Of a stretch of DNA of 30,307 bases, positions 16,777-25,540 are shown piece after piece. The DNA is taken from contig CAUTYX010000017.1 of the NCBI GenBank assembly GCA_963542695.1, forward strand, positions 1-30,307. Direction: 5' to 3'. Source of the stretch: RUG100 sp963542695 (GTDB lineage: Bacteria > Bacillota > Clostridia > Peptostreptococcales > Anaerovoracaceae). A program made the position numbers and the translations under genes. The first letter of the stretch is position 1. Every line of letters begins with the position of its first letter. The notes beneath the pieces are model-generated. The model had not been told where the DNA came from. It ran no database searches and was given only the letters and a program-made list of their open reading frames with translations.

Positions 16777-17623
16777 TGACTCTGACTCCTCCTACTAATT
16801 TGCACACGTGTTCTTTGGCTTCGGCCTCTTGTTCTTGGAAAGTACGGCCTCTCTTAATCAACTGATCCCAGTCGATTTCAGCCCCATTAAAGTCAGGACC
16901 ATCTACACAAACAAACTTCGGTTCTCCACCTACAGTAGCACGACAACATCCGCACATCCCTGTTCCGTCAATCATATATGTTGCCAGAGATGCCATAGAT
17001 TCGGTATCGTATTTGGTGGCCATTTCACAGACAAACTTCATCATAATAGCCGGACCGACTGCAAAGATTTCGTCATACTCGTTGCCGGCTTGTAAAAGTT
17101 CTTCTTCTTTTTGGGTTGTAAAGCCTTTTTCTCCATAGGAACCGTCGTCTGTCAAAATGTGTAGCTTGTCAACACCTGCACGCAGTTCGTCTTCCAGAAT
17201 TACCAGCTCTTTATTCTTAAATCCACAAATCATTTCTACATGAATACCGGCTCTGTGCATTCCGATAGCAATGGGATATGCCAATGCATTTCCTACACCG
17301 CCACCGACAATGAGAACCTTCTTCAAGCCTTCCATTTCGGTAGGTTGTCCCAGCGGTCCAACAAAGTCTGCCAGACAGTCGCCTTCTTCCAATGAAGCCA
17401 GCAGCATAGAAGATTTTCCGACTGTCTGTACAATAATGTCCACGGTTCCTTTTTCAGAATCATGGTCTGCCATGGTGATTGGCACTCTTTCACCAAACTC
17501 GTCTACTCTGAAGATAATAAACTGTCCCGGCTTTGCATGTTTAGCAACAAGTGGCGCATAGATCGTATACCAATTCATGGTGTCACTTATTTTCCGTTTT
17601 TTAACGATCTCAAACCTTTTCAA
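16769..17623 (-). CDS. nfnA: NADH-binding subunit of electron-bifurcating transhydrogenase NfnA (SudB family)
   Basis: A 284-residue protein of the ferredoxin-NADP reductase-like family with FAD- and NAD-binding domains. The C-terminal region MCGCCRATVGG followed by FVCVDGP supplies ligands for a [2Fe-2S] cluster, as in dihydroorotate dehydrogenase PyrK and NfnA. The NAD-binding loop reads VGGGVGNALAYPIA. The start codon is TTG at 17623 with a strong GGAGG nine bases upstream. It is the first gene of a two-gene operon with nfnB and is preceded by a candidate promoter and a palindromic operator. The absence of pyrD argues against a PyrK role. Confidence 0.92.
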   Translation of the reverse strand: MKRFEIVKKRKISDTMNWYTIYAPLVAKHAKPGQFIIFRVDEFGERVPITMADHDSEKGTVDIIVQTVGKSSMLLASLEEGDCLADFVGPLGQPTEMEGLKKVLIVGGGVGNALAYPIAIGMHRAGIHVEMICGFKNKELVILEDELRAGVDKLHILTDDGSYGEKGFTTQKEEELLQAGNEYDEIFAVGPAIMMKFVCEMATKYDTESMASLATYMIDGTGMCGCCRATVGGEPKFVCVDGPDFNGAEIDWDQLIKRGRTFQEQEAEAKEHVCKLVGGVRVNA

Positions 17624-17655
17624 AACAAATTCCTCCTAAATCATGTACCTTTTGG

Positions 17656-17675
17656 ATTGACATTTCACTGTCAAT
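17656..17675. promoter_or_regulatory. Palindromic candidate operator upstream of nfnAB
   Basis: ATTGACA and TGTCAAT flank a 6-base spacer in a perfect 20-base inverted repeat, 33 bases before the nfnA start codon and just downstream of the candidate promoter. The TTG-N12-CAA spacing resembles sites of the NADH-sensing repressor Rex, though its inner bases differ from the usual Rex consensus. A Crp/Fnr-type regulator is also possible. Confidence 0.5.
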
Positions 17676-17692
17676 TACATTGTCCTGCTTTT

Positions 17693-17720
17693 TGTATATT
17701 CAGCATTTCCAACATAGCAA
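17693..17720 (-). promoter_or_regulatory. Candidate nfnAB promoter
   Basis: On the minus strand TTGCTA (17715-17720) and TATACA (17693-17698) are 16 bases apart. The start would lie near 17686, so the palindrome at 17656-17675 would be at about +11 to +30. The rest of 17624-17918 is AT-rich and holds no gene or strong terminator that I can see. Confidence 0.4.
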
Positions 17721-17918
17721 TAGGGCACCTGGCAATACCCGACTACAGAGGTCACTACTAGGTACACTATTTTTTTCTACTATATCAATGATAACTGCTT
17801 AACAATCTATATGCAATAAGAATTTAACAAATCGCGGAAAGGTCAATCTATTCAACAAACTAATACACAACATAGTTGGTTACTATTGTTTCAGCTTGCT
17901 CTATGCGAGATACTCATT

Positions 17919-19001
17919 TTAAATTTCGGCTACCAACAACTCCAATGCCAGTTCCTCTGATAGCCGACCGGTCTTAATCCGTCGCTCTGTTTCCACCGTT
18001 ACCGAAAAAATCCTTTTCAATCGTTCCGGATTGTAGCCTGCAGCACTATGAATCAATCGCTGCAGCCGGTATTGATGAATGCCTCCTAGTTCTTTACTCA
18101 TAGCCTGTTTTCCCAGACCATGATTGCGCATTAGTGCTACGGCCAGCATCAATTCAAACTGCTGCTGCACCATAGTTAAAATCTGATAGGCACTGGTTCC
18201 CCACCGCAGCAAGTCATGCAATAATCGCAGTGCTTCTGTTTTCCGATTGTCGGAAATACACTCCAGCATTAAAAAGATATTATGCTCCAAATTGTCAGAA
18301 AGACAGATTTCTACATCTTCATCAGTAATCTGTGTGCCTTCACTGTAGGCACATATTTTTTCCAAATCACCTGTAAGGTGATAGAGACCATAGTCAATTT
18401 CCTTGTTATAATAGCCACAGTCTTCTACCAGCTTTTCCAAAGTTTTGGTACCGGCAGTCTTGTTACGGGCAACAAGACGCTTTTTCATAAAGCCTAATAA
18501 TTGCTTTCGTTCCAGCCTTTCAAAATTATATTCTGTACCGGCTGCCACAACAGCTTTGGATAATGCTGTTCCAAACTTTGCCGTTTTTGCATCTTTGGCA
18601 GTAGGCGCTACCACCACCAGCAATGTCCAGGAAGGAATTTGCGATACGTATTTTTTCAATTGCTCTTTTTGGGGATCGTCAAAACCCGACTGACGTCCTC
18701 CCCAAATCAAATGAAAATTATCAATTAGTATCAATTTTTTTTCTGCCAATAAAGGCGACGTTTCGCAGGCAGCAATCATCTCTTCCATATTAAAATTATC
18801 CGGGGTATAGACAGCCAAATCCAAGGCTTTGCTGGCTTCGGGAACATACATTTTGATAAGCTGATTTTTTGCCCAGGTAACTAGAAACTGCTCCGTTCCA
18901 TGTAAAAAAACAGTTCCTGCCAACTTCTTTCCCTTTATGTCCCGCTGGAACCGTTGAAAAGCATGTTCTTCTTTTGCATAGTTACTTTTATTATATGCCA
19001 C
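17919..19001 (-). CDS. holA: DNA polymerase III subunit delta
   Basis: A 360-residue clamp-loader delta subunit, which opens the beta sliding clamp during its loading on DNA. The AAA+-like N-terminal part begins KLAGTVFLHGTEQFLV, and PLLAEKKLILIDN is the family-typical strand-turn segment near residues 83-95. The C-terminal helical collar domain ends with LALELLVAEI. The length is normal. The start is a GTG at 19001, chosen because AGGAG lies seven bases upstream. It diverges from comEC, a common genomic neighbour. In many Firmicutes holA and comEC are on the same strand and rpsT lies close; rpsT is not present here. Confidence 0.93.
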   Translation of the reverse strand: MAYNKSNYAKEEHAFQRFQRDIKGKKLAGTVFLHGTEQFLVTWAKNQLIKMYVPEASKALDLAVYTPDNFNMEEMIAACETSPLLAEKKLILIDNFHLIWGGRQSGFDDPQKEQLKKYVSQIPSWTLLVVVAPTAKDAKTAKFGTALSKAVVAAGTEYNFERLERKQLLGFMKKRLVARNKTAGTKTLEKLVEDCGYYNKEIDYGLYHLTGDLEKICAYSEGTQITDEDVEICLSDNLEHNIFLMLECISDNRKTEALRLLHDLLRWGTSAYQILTMVQQQFELMLAVALMRNHGLGKQAMSKELGGIHQYRLQRLIHSAAGYNPERLKRIFSVTVETERRIKTGRLSEELALELLVAEI

Positions 19002-19101
19002 CTGGTTACTCCTAACTGGCTATGATGTGCCGGATTGCTCTTTCATTAATGTTATTGCGTTTCTATATTAGTTACTAGGGTCAGTATATCATTTTCTCAT
19101 A

Positions 19102-19130
19102 TTGTCAGTCGATGGAAAATATTGTAAATT
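19102..19130 (+). promoter_or_regulatory. Candidate comEC promoter
   Basis: TTGTCA (19102-19107) and TAAATT (19125-19130) are separated by 17 bases. The predicted start leaves about 25 bases before the ATG at 19162, which has its own GGAAAGG. This position argues against the longer in-frame ORF beginning at 19102. Confidence 0.55.
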
Positions 19131-19161
19131 ATTTGTAACGGACCGGCCGGAAAGGCTGCAG

Positions 19162-21465
19162 ATGAATAGACTGTATTTCAAGGCACCGCGGCGCCCTATG
19201 GTACCTCTTACCCTGGTCTTTGTTGTAGGGATTCTTTTGGTGCTCAAACCACAAGCGCCCTTATCTCTCCTATGTTTCGGGGGATTTGCTGTTGTTCTTA
19301 TAGCAATGGCATATTCTAAGTCCAAAGGGTCCGGTCTACAAAGGCTGAATCTTTTTTGGCTGCTACTCACCATCTTCTTTTTACTTGGCAGTTTCACCAT
19401 GACCGTGCAGGTGAAAAAAGCCGCTGCAGATCCTCTGGTACAATTAGATGGAAAAACAATATCCATAACGGGTACTATCTGTAGCTGTCAAGAAAAGAAA
19501 GATCACTATCTGCTGGAAGTAAAACCGAAAAAAGCCAGCCCTCTGCTTATTACCATCTACTGTAAACCTTCCGCTGAAATTTCTCAAACCCTCGCCGTCG
19601 GCAGGGCATTTTCCTTTCCCGTTGCCTTGTCAAAACCATCTCCTAGGCGTAATCCCAGCTGCTTTGATTATCGATTGTATCTACTGGGACGCGGCATCCA
19701 CATGACCGGCCGAGCAACCAAAGAAAGCCTTTCTACGAAAATGAAAATTGCCTCTCCATGGCGATATCGATTACACCAAATCACCTATCGCTTCCTTGCC
19801 ACTATGAGAACCCATATGACGACAGAGACCTATGGACTTTTAGTGGGTATTATATTTGGTGACAAAAGTCAATTGGAACCGTCTTTGTATGAATCTTTTC
19901 AGCGAAACGGTACAGCTCATATATTAGCTGTCAGCGGTCTTCATATAGCCATGGTTTACGGCATGCTGTCTCTCCTCATTGGTGGTCGCTACCGGATCAT
20001 TCCCCAGCTGATTCTGTTTTCGCTATTGTTGGTCTATGGTGGTTTAGCCGGCTTTACTCCTTCCGTACAACGTGCTCTTGGGATGATTTTCCTCCATATT
20101 CTGTCTCGCCTGCTGTATTACCGTTACGATTTACTCTCCACTGCCTGTTGCAGCTGCTTTCTTCAATTGCTTTACCAACCATTTTTGCTATTTTCTACCG
20201 GGTTCCAATTGTCCTTTCTGGCCATCTTTTTACTGGCTTTTGTCCTCCCTCTCTTTGGAAATTTGCCGTTGCCATCCTTTGTTAAAAATACCTTGCTGCC
20301 AATTATCATCATTCAAGGTGGTATGTCCATCTATACAGCCTATACCTTTAATTACTTTTCCTTAGGTTCCTTTGTTGCCAATATTCCGGTGTTATTTCTA
20401 GCCGGCATCATCATTCCCGTCGGTATTGTGTCGGTATTACTAAGCTTGTGCTTTCCTTTTTTGCTGCCATACTCTGCCGCTTGTTTGCAGCTTCTCATCA
20501 AAGCCATGCTCCTTTGCAATGAGGAAATATATTCCGGCGATCGATTTTCCTTTGACGTGGTTTCGCCACCTTTAGTGGTAGTATTTTGGATATATGGTTT
20601 GTTGTTTTTTTGCACCTCGGAAACTTGTCGCATTTGGTTTCTTCGACGGAAAAAGAAATTGATAGTCTTGGGAGTAACCGGTATTATGGCCGGTGGAATA
20701 CTGGCAAGCGTATATTACGATACCTCCATGAGACATCCTATGGCTCTGTTTATCGATGTGGGACAAGGATCTTCCATCTATATTCACACTCCTTGCGGTC
20801 GCCATATTCTCATTGATGGTGGAGGAAGACGTCAAGGAAATATTGCCAAAGATGTTCTAAAACCGGTGCTTTTAAAAAATGGCATTTCCCGCATTGATAC
20901 CGCTGTTGCCACTCACAAAGACATGGATCATTACAAAGGACTTCTGGAATTGCAGGAGCTTGGAATGGTTCGACAGCTGATCACCAGTGACCACGGCTTT
21001 CAAAAAGGAGATGTCATAGTAAAAGAAAAAGAATTTCGATTGGAAGCGTTGGCTCCTTTACCGGATTCTAACATGCATACTGTTACCGGCAAAACAACGG
21101 AAGCCAACGAATCATCCCTTGTTTTGCTGGCTTCTTTGCCGGGATTAAAAATTCTTGCCACAGGAGATATCGGTAAAGAAACAGAAGCGGCGCTAGTTGC
21201 TTCCGGGCAAAATCTAGGTTGTGACGTTTTGGCGGTGCCTCATCACGGCAGTAAAAACAGTTCTTCTGCTACTTTTCTTAAGAAAACCAATCCCTCCCTT
21301 GCTGTTATTCAGGTAGGAAAAAACAATTATGGTCACCCGGCGACAGAAACCCTAATTGCCTATGAAAATAGCAACATTCCCATTTTTCGAACCGATAAAC
21401 TGGGTGCCATCGGCTTTTCTCCCAAAGGATACGCCGTTACCGTAGAGGAAACTTTCAAAAAATAG
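19162..21465 (+). CDS. comEC: ComEC/Rec2 family DNA internalisation protein
   Basis: A membrane channel protein of about 767 residues that in competent bacteria carries single-stranded DNA across the membrane. An N-terminal DUF4131-like region comes first. The multi-helix Competence domain follows, with the family phrase NGTAHILAVSGLHIAMVYGM. A C-terminal metallo-beta-lactamase-fold domain contains DVGQGSS, THKDMDH (the HxDxDH metal motif), ATGDIG and VPHHGSKNS. All three parts are present, so the protein is full length. The ATG at 19162 has GGAAAGG seven bases upstream; an upstream frame to 19102 has no site and overlaps the promoter. ComEA and the pilus genes are not in the window, so competence itself cannot be judged. 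Confidence 0.93.
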   Translation: MNRLYFKAPRRPMVPLTLVFVVGILLVLKPQAPLSLLCFGGFAVVLIAMAYSKSKGSGLQRLNLFWLLLTIFFLLGSFTMTVQVKKAAADPLVQLDGKTISITGTICSCQEKKDHYLLEVKPKKASPLLITIYCKPSAEISQTLAVGRAFSFPVALSKPSPRRNPSCFDYRLYLLGRGIHMTGRATKESLSTKMKIASPWRYRLHQITYRFLATMRTHMTTETYGLLVGIIFGDKSQLEPSLYESFQRNGTAHILAVSGLHIAMVYGMLSLLIGGRYRIIPQLILFSLLLVYGGLAGFTPSVQRALGMIFLHILSRLLYYRYDLLSTACCSCFLQLLYQPFLLFSTGFQLSFLAIFLLAFVLPLFGNLPLPSFVKNTLLPIIIIQGGMSIYTAYTFNYFSLGSFVANIPVLFLAGIIIPVGIVSVLLSLCFPFLLPYSAACLQLLIKAMLLCNEEIYSGDRFSFDVVSPPLVVVFWIYGLLFFCTSETCRIWFLRRKKKLIVLGVTGIMAGGILASVYYDTSMRHPMALFIDVGQGSSIYIHTPCGRHILIDGGGRRQGNIAKDVLKPVLLKNGISRIDTAVATHKDMDHYKGLLELQELGMVRQLITSDHGFQKGDVIVKEKEFRLEALAPLPDSNMHTVTGKTTEANESSLVLLASLPGLKILATGDIGKETEAALVASGQNLGCDVLAVPHHGSKNSSSATFLKKTNPSLAVIQVGKNNYGHPATETLIAYENSNIPIFRTDKLGAIGFSPKGYAVTVEETFKK

Positions 21466-21476
21466 GTGTTTTATGG

Positions 21477-21482
21477 TATACT
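21477..21482 (+). promoter_or_regulatory. Extended -10 element ahead of pbp1A
   Basis: TGGTATACT forms an extended -10 box 12 bases after the comEC stop. A weak TTTCAA lies 18 bases upstream. The start would be about three bases before the ATG at 21493, which lacks a ribosome binding site. Confidence 0.35.
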
Positions 21483-21492
21483 TCTAATTGTT

Positions 21493-24165
21493 ATGAAAGC
21501 AACAAAAAATACCACAAATCTACCGGGAGCTTCTCAAAAGAACTCTAGGAGCAAATCCATCATTCGACTGGTTTTACTTGCTTTTGCAGCAACATTTCTC
21601 TTTTTGTTGTTGTATTCCCTAACAGTTATTTCACAGGCTCCCAAAATTGACCCGACGAATATTTACAAAACATTATCAGAAAGCAGTATCCTCTACGATG
21701 ATGATAATCATGTAATGGACAAAGTCTACCAGCAAGACGGCAACCGTACCAACATTTCCTACAAGGACATCCCCCAGGACATGATTGACGCCATTGTCTC
21801 CACGGAGGATAAAACCTTTTGGAAACACCATGGATTTAACTTCATTCGAATGGTAGGTGCCCTAAAAGATGCTTTGTTTTCACGAAGCCAAATCCAAGGG
21901 ACGTCCACCATTACCCAGCAACTGGCTCGTAACGTCTACCTACCGGACACCAAATCGCAGCGAAGTCTCAATCGTAAACTGTGCGAAGCTTGGTACACCG
22001 TTATTTTGGAACGCCATTTATCAAAAAAAGAAATTATCGAAGCCTATCTAAATACGATTTACCTCGGCTACAATTCTTACGGTATTCAATCTGCAGCTCA
22101 GGCATATTTTTCCAAAGATGCATCGGATATGAGCCTGACTCAGTGTGCTGCACTGGCTTCGATTCCCAGCTCGCCCTCCGCCTATGCTCTTGTAAAAACA
22201 TTAGATAACAAAACATCGGAATCCAATACTTTAACCTTGCAAAAGAAGGATATTATCAAACGAACTTCCGATTATACATTGCTCTATAACGGCGCTGCTT
22301 CGGCCAATCGCCGTAATTTGATATTAAAAAATATGAAGGAGCAAGGATACATTACAGATGCAGAATTCCAGCAAGGGAAAAAGGACACCCTTCGCAAAGA
22401 AATAGATTTATCTTCTGCCGACACCTACAGTGAAGGCATATACATGACCGACTTTGTCATAGAACAGGTAATTAAAGATCTACAGGCTAAAGGCTACGAT
22501 GGAGAAACTGCCCGTCACATGATATATGCCGGCGGTTTAAAAATCCATACCACCATGAATCGCCAAGTGCAAAAATCATTAAATAATGCCTTTAACAAAG
22601 ATTACCACTTCCCCAGTACGGCTAATATCAACTACGATAACAACGGCAATATTCTCAATAAAAGCGACAATTTGTTAATGTATAAAAACAGCAACATTAT
22701 CAATAGAGACAGCCAGCTGGTTATCCCTTCTTCCCATTGGAAAAAGACAGAAGAAGGAAACTATATCTTAAAGGCCGGCAACTACCTACGGTTCATTAAG
22801 GATACCAACAAAACCATTTTGATAAAGCCTATGTACACCACAGAAAAAGGAAAGATTCATTCCATTTCTGATTCTACGGTATTGATACCCAAGGAGTACA
22901 AAAAATTTACCGAAAGCGGAAATTTACAAATCAGCCGAAAGTTTGTGAAAGATTTTCCCGGCTCTCTAACAGAGAAAAACGGATCTCTTGTCTTCCCGGA
23001 AAACGGCTATGCTCTAGGACCAAAAGTTCAGCAGCCTCAAGGAGCCATGGTTATTATCGACTACAAAACCGGTGCCATTAAGGGCATGATTGGTGGTAGA
23101 GGAACCACCGGCAAATTACTGTATAACCGCGCCCGTTCCCCCAGACAACCGGGCTCATCCATCAAACCATTGTCTGTCTATTCGACGGCTCTGGAACAGG
23201 GGGCTGCCTATGGACGGCGTCACAAGAAAATGTCATTTTCAAAAAAAGACTCCAATGAACTACCCTATCTTTACGGAAAATATTGGACGGTTTCCAGCCA
23301 AATCAACGATTCACCCCTTCACTACCACGGCCGCGTCTGGCCTCGCAACTGGTACAACAACTACCGCGGTGTCATGTCTCTTCGGAAAGCTGTAGAGCAA
23401 TCGGTGAATACCATTGCCGTTCGAGTTATGCGCCAAGTAGGAACTGAAAAATCCATGAAACAGCTAAAGGATTTTGGTATTACCACTGTAAAGGAATCCG
23501 GTGCTGTCAATGATAAAACACCGGCAGCGCTGGCTCTTGGCGGTATGACCCAAGGCATTTCTCCGGTGGAAATGGCATCCGCCTACGGCACCTTCCCCAA
23601 TAAAGGAGTCCATAAAGACTATTGCTGCTACACATCCGTGGTGGATAAAAACGGCGATGAAGTTTTAAAAGCGGATACGAAAGAAAAGAAAGTAATGAAT
23701 GAGGATGTATCCTTTATCATGACCGATATATTACGTACCACGGTTACCCGAGGCATTGCCCACGATGCTGCCACCTCCAATCCTACTGCCGGAAAAACCG
23801 GAACCACCTCTGATAATTTTGACGCCTGGTTCTGTGGATTTACTCCTGGATATTCTGCAGCGTGCTGGATCGGCAACGATGTCAATATCGAATTAAGTGA
23901 AGGTTCGGCAGCCGCTGCCCGCCTATGGTCTTCGGTTATGGAAAATCTACCTAGCAGTGGAACGGATTCCTTCCCTTCCATGCCTTCTACCGTTTCTCGC
24001 ATTGCCGGAGAATACTACGCCACCGGTACGGAATTCGAAGGATTCCTTCGCCGTATTCAGATTATGAAACGGCGTGCCGCTGACAAAGCAAAAAAAGAAA
24101 AAGAAAAGAAACAGAAAGAAAAAAACAAAAAGAAAAACGATAAAAAAAGGAAGTTACATCCATGA
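21493..24165 (+). CDS. Class A penicillin-binding protein (bifunctional glycosyltransferase/transpeptidase)
   Basis: A PBP1A-type enzyme of 890 residues that polymerises lipid II and cross-links peptidoglycan. After a cytoplasmic stretch and one membrane helix (about residues 25-45) comes the GT51 domain, with EDKTFWKHHGFN, GTSTITQQLARN and a RKLCEAWYTVILER segment. A long linker of roughly 150 residues, perhaps OB-like, precedes the transpeptidase. Transpeptidase motifs are SSIK at 555-558 (catalytic Ser555), SVN at 637-639 and KTG at 768-770. The C-terminus is a long Lys-rich tail. An alternative GTG start at 21466 directly follows the comEC stop. The gene ends overlapping maf by 4 bases. 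Confidence 0.94.
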   Translation: MKATKNTTNLPGASQKNSRSKSIIRLVLLAFAATFLFLLLYSLTVISQAPKIDPTNIYKTLSESSILYDDDNHVMDKVYQQDGNRTNISYKDIPQDMIDAIVSTEDKTFWKHHGFNFIRMVGALKDALFSRSQIQGTSTITQQLARNVYLPDTKSQRSLNRKLCEAWYTVILERHLSKKEIIEAYLNTIYLGYNSYGIQSAAQAYFSKDASDMSLTQCAALASIPSSPSAYALVKTLDNKTSESNTLTLQKKDIIKRTSDYTLLYNGAASANRRNLILKNMKEQGYITDAEFQQGKKDTLRKEIDLSSADTYSEGIYMTDFVIEQVIKDLQAKGYDGETARHMIYAGGLKIHTTMNRQVQKSLNNAFNKDYHFPSTANINYDNNGNILNKSDNLLMYKNSNIINRDSQLVIPSSHWKKTEEGNYILKAGNYLRFIKDTNKTILIKPMYTTEKGKIHSISDSTVLIPKEYKKFTESGNLQISRKFVKDFPGSLTEKNGSLVFPENGYALGPKVQQPQGAMVIIDYKTGAIKGMIGGRGTTGKLLYNRARSPRQPGSSIKPLSVYSTALEQGAAYGRRHKKMSFSKKDSNELPYLYGKYWTVSSQINDSPLHYHGRVWPRNWYNNYRGVMSLRKAVEQSVNTIAVRVMRQVGTEKSMKQLKDFGITTVKESGAVNDKTPAALALGGMTQGISPVEMASAYGTFPNKGVHKDYCCYTSVVDKNGDEVLKADTKEKKVMNEDVSFIMTDILRTTVTRGIAHDAATSNPTAGKTGTTSDNFDAWFCGFTPGYSAACWIGNDVNIELSEGSAAAARLWSSVMENLPSSGTDSFPSMPSTVSRIAGEYYATGTEFEGFLRRIQIMKRRAADKAKKEKEKKQKEKNKKKNDKKRKLHP

Positions 24166-24812
24166 GTAGCCAAACAACCCCTTCTATTACCCATATTGGA
24201 AACTATCGATTAGTCCTGGCCAGTGCCAGCCCTCGTCGCCGAGAAATGATGGCAGCCCATAGCTACGAGCCGCTGCTGCGCCCTGCCCATATAGAGGAAA
24301 CCATCCCCTCTTTTCTATCTCCGGAAGAAGCAGTCATGCACCTATCTCGCACAAAGGGACTGGCGGTAAAAGAAGCCTGGAATGATGACTCAATATCCCA
24401 GCCCACTGATGCAGCGGCATCACAGCCGGCCGTAATCGTTTCCGCTGACACCATTGTCGTTTTTGACGGGGAGATTTTAGGAAAGCCAACGGATCGAGAA
24501 GATGCTTTTAGAATGCTGTCCATGATGGCCGGAAACTCTCACCAGGTGATGACCGGTGTTTCTTTGACGCTGTCTGATGTGGCCTTTACCAAATGCTTTT
24601 ATGAGGTAACAGATGTTACCTTCGGAGATATTACAGAGGACGCCATCAAGGAATATGTAGATATCGACGAACCTTACGATAAGGCCGGCTCTTATGCCAT
24701 TCAAGGAGCTTTCAGAAAGCATATCGTAAAAACAACCGGCGATATAGATAACGTTATCGGTTTCCCTTGGACAAGATTTGTAAAAGAGTTGAAGTCCCTT
24801 AATTTAGGATAA
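24162..24812 (+). CDS. maf: Maf family nucleoside triphosphate pyrophosphatase
   Basis: A 216-residue Maf/HAM1-fold house-cleaning enzyme, which hydrolyses non-canonical or modified nucleotides (dTTP/UTP-type in several homologues). The N-terminal signature LVLASASPRRREMM is near residues 13-26, and further family segments are VSADTIVVFDGEILGKP and DEPYDKAGSYAIQG. The catalytic Asp is in SADT. A short Ser/Ala-rich insert precedes VIVSADT. The start overlaps the pbp1A stop (ATGA), so translation is probably coupled. It ends a comEC-pbp1A-maf transcription unit closed by the hairpin at 24847-24891. The exact nucleotide preference is not readable. Confidence 0.93.
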   Translation: MSSQTTPSITHIGNYRLVLASASPRRREMMAAHSYEPLLRPAHIEETIPSFLSPEEAVMHLSRTKGLAVKEAWNDDSISQPTDAAASQPAVIVSADTIVVFDGEILGKPTDREDAFRMLSMMAGNSHQVMTGVSLTLSDVAFTKCFYEVTDVTFGDITEDAIKEYVDIDEPYDKAGSYAIQGAFRKHIVKTTGDIDNVIGFPWTRFVKELKSLNLG

Positions 24813-24846
24813 ATCTCAAGCCGATCCACAAGACAATATAAAGGAA

Positions 24847-24891
24847 AAAGGTAATTAGACCACTCCATCAGAGAGTAATCTAATTACCTTT
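24847..24891. terminator. Bidirectional terminator between maf and the surface protein gene
   Basis: AAAGGTAATTAGA (24847-24859) pairs perfectly with TCTAATTACCTTT (24879-24891) around a 19-base loop. ATTTTT follows on the plus strand, and a T-run follows on the minus strand. It serves both convergent genes. Confidence 0.88.
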
Positions 24892-24895
24892 ATTT

Positions 24896-25540
24896 TTACA
24901 GACTGTTTTTCTTAATTCGTATAGCAACTGCCAGTGCTGCAAGAGCTAAAAGACCCAGTCCGGCAAGAACTCCGTAATTTGTCGGATCGCCTGTTTTCTT
25001 TACTGTCTTTGATACAGTGGATGTTCCACCAGAGGAGCTTGCTCCTGTACCTTTTGACGGCGCAGCAGAAGCCGTCGGAATCTTGGTTTTGGTCGTTGTA
25101 GACGGCTTTTTTGGTGTCTTTGGCGTTGTTGAACCGCCAGGTCTTTTCGGTGTCTGATCCGTTGGATTTGTAGGAGTATTTGGCGTTTTGGGATCTGTTG
25201 GCGTCTTTGGATCCGTCGGCTCATTTGGCTTGTCCGGGGTGGTTTCCTTGGTGTTGGTAATTACAAAACCTTCTTTTTCGTCACCTTGTATCTTTGCCTT
25301 GTATCCGGAAAGCTCTTCCTCTTGAATTGTATATGCAATCTGGTGGCCGTCGTTTTTGTCATATTTATCAAGATCTTCAAAAGCGTGCTTCCAGTTTTCT
25401 TTGGCTGTCAAGGTCTTCGAATCGACCTTTTTACCATCAGCTAAAAGGTTTACCACTGCACTGTCACCAGCGCCGCCTTCCCATTTCTTTTCCACATTTA
25501 CAGCTACTTTTTCGGTATTTGTATTGGTAACAACAAAACC
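24896..25540 (-). pseudogene. C-terminal part of the CnaB surface protein, out of frame with its N-terminal part
   Basis: This frame supplies the missing end of the upstream surface protein. It reads FVVTNTN, then a second CnaB domain (VEKKWEGG to EGFVITN) homologous to the one before the break. A Pro/Thr/Lys-rich wall-spanning linker with short DPKTP-type repeats follows, then an anchor: KKTGDPTNY, a hydrophobic helix of about 20 residues and the basic tail RIKKNS. The sorting-type signal lacks a Leu-Pro pair, so it is not a canonical LPxTG motif. The open frame extends back to 25588, but homology begins at about 25540. Without the upstream signal peptide this part cannot be exported. If the frame break is an error, it joins residue 560 of the other part to give one protein of about 774 residues. 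Confidence 0.75.

Noticed and set aside
15379..17623. Glutamate synthase (GltD) or PyrK assignment for the nfn pair
   Set aside because: No large glutamate synthase subunit or pyrD is present, and the pairing and order match NfnAB.
17624..17918. Possible small gene or RNA between holA and nfnA
   Set aside because: No open frame with a binding site and no convincing structured RNA was seen; only the nfnAB promoter and palindrome are supported.
19102..19161. Upstream start of ComEC
   Set aside because: It overlaps the candidate promoter and has no ribosome binding site; the ATG at 19162 does.
25140..25240. Tandem repeats suggestive of CRISPR or a minisatellite
   Set aside because: They encode the DPKTP-type proline-rich stalk of the surface protein, are short and degenerate, and have no spacers.
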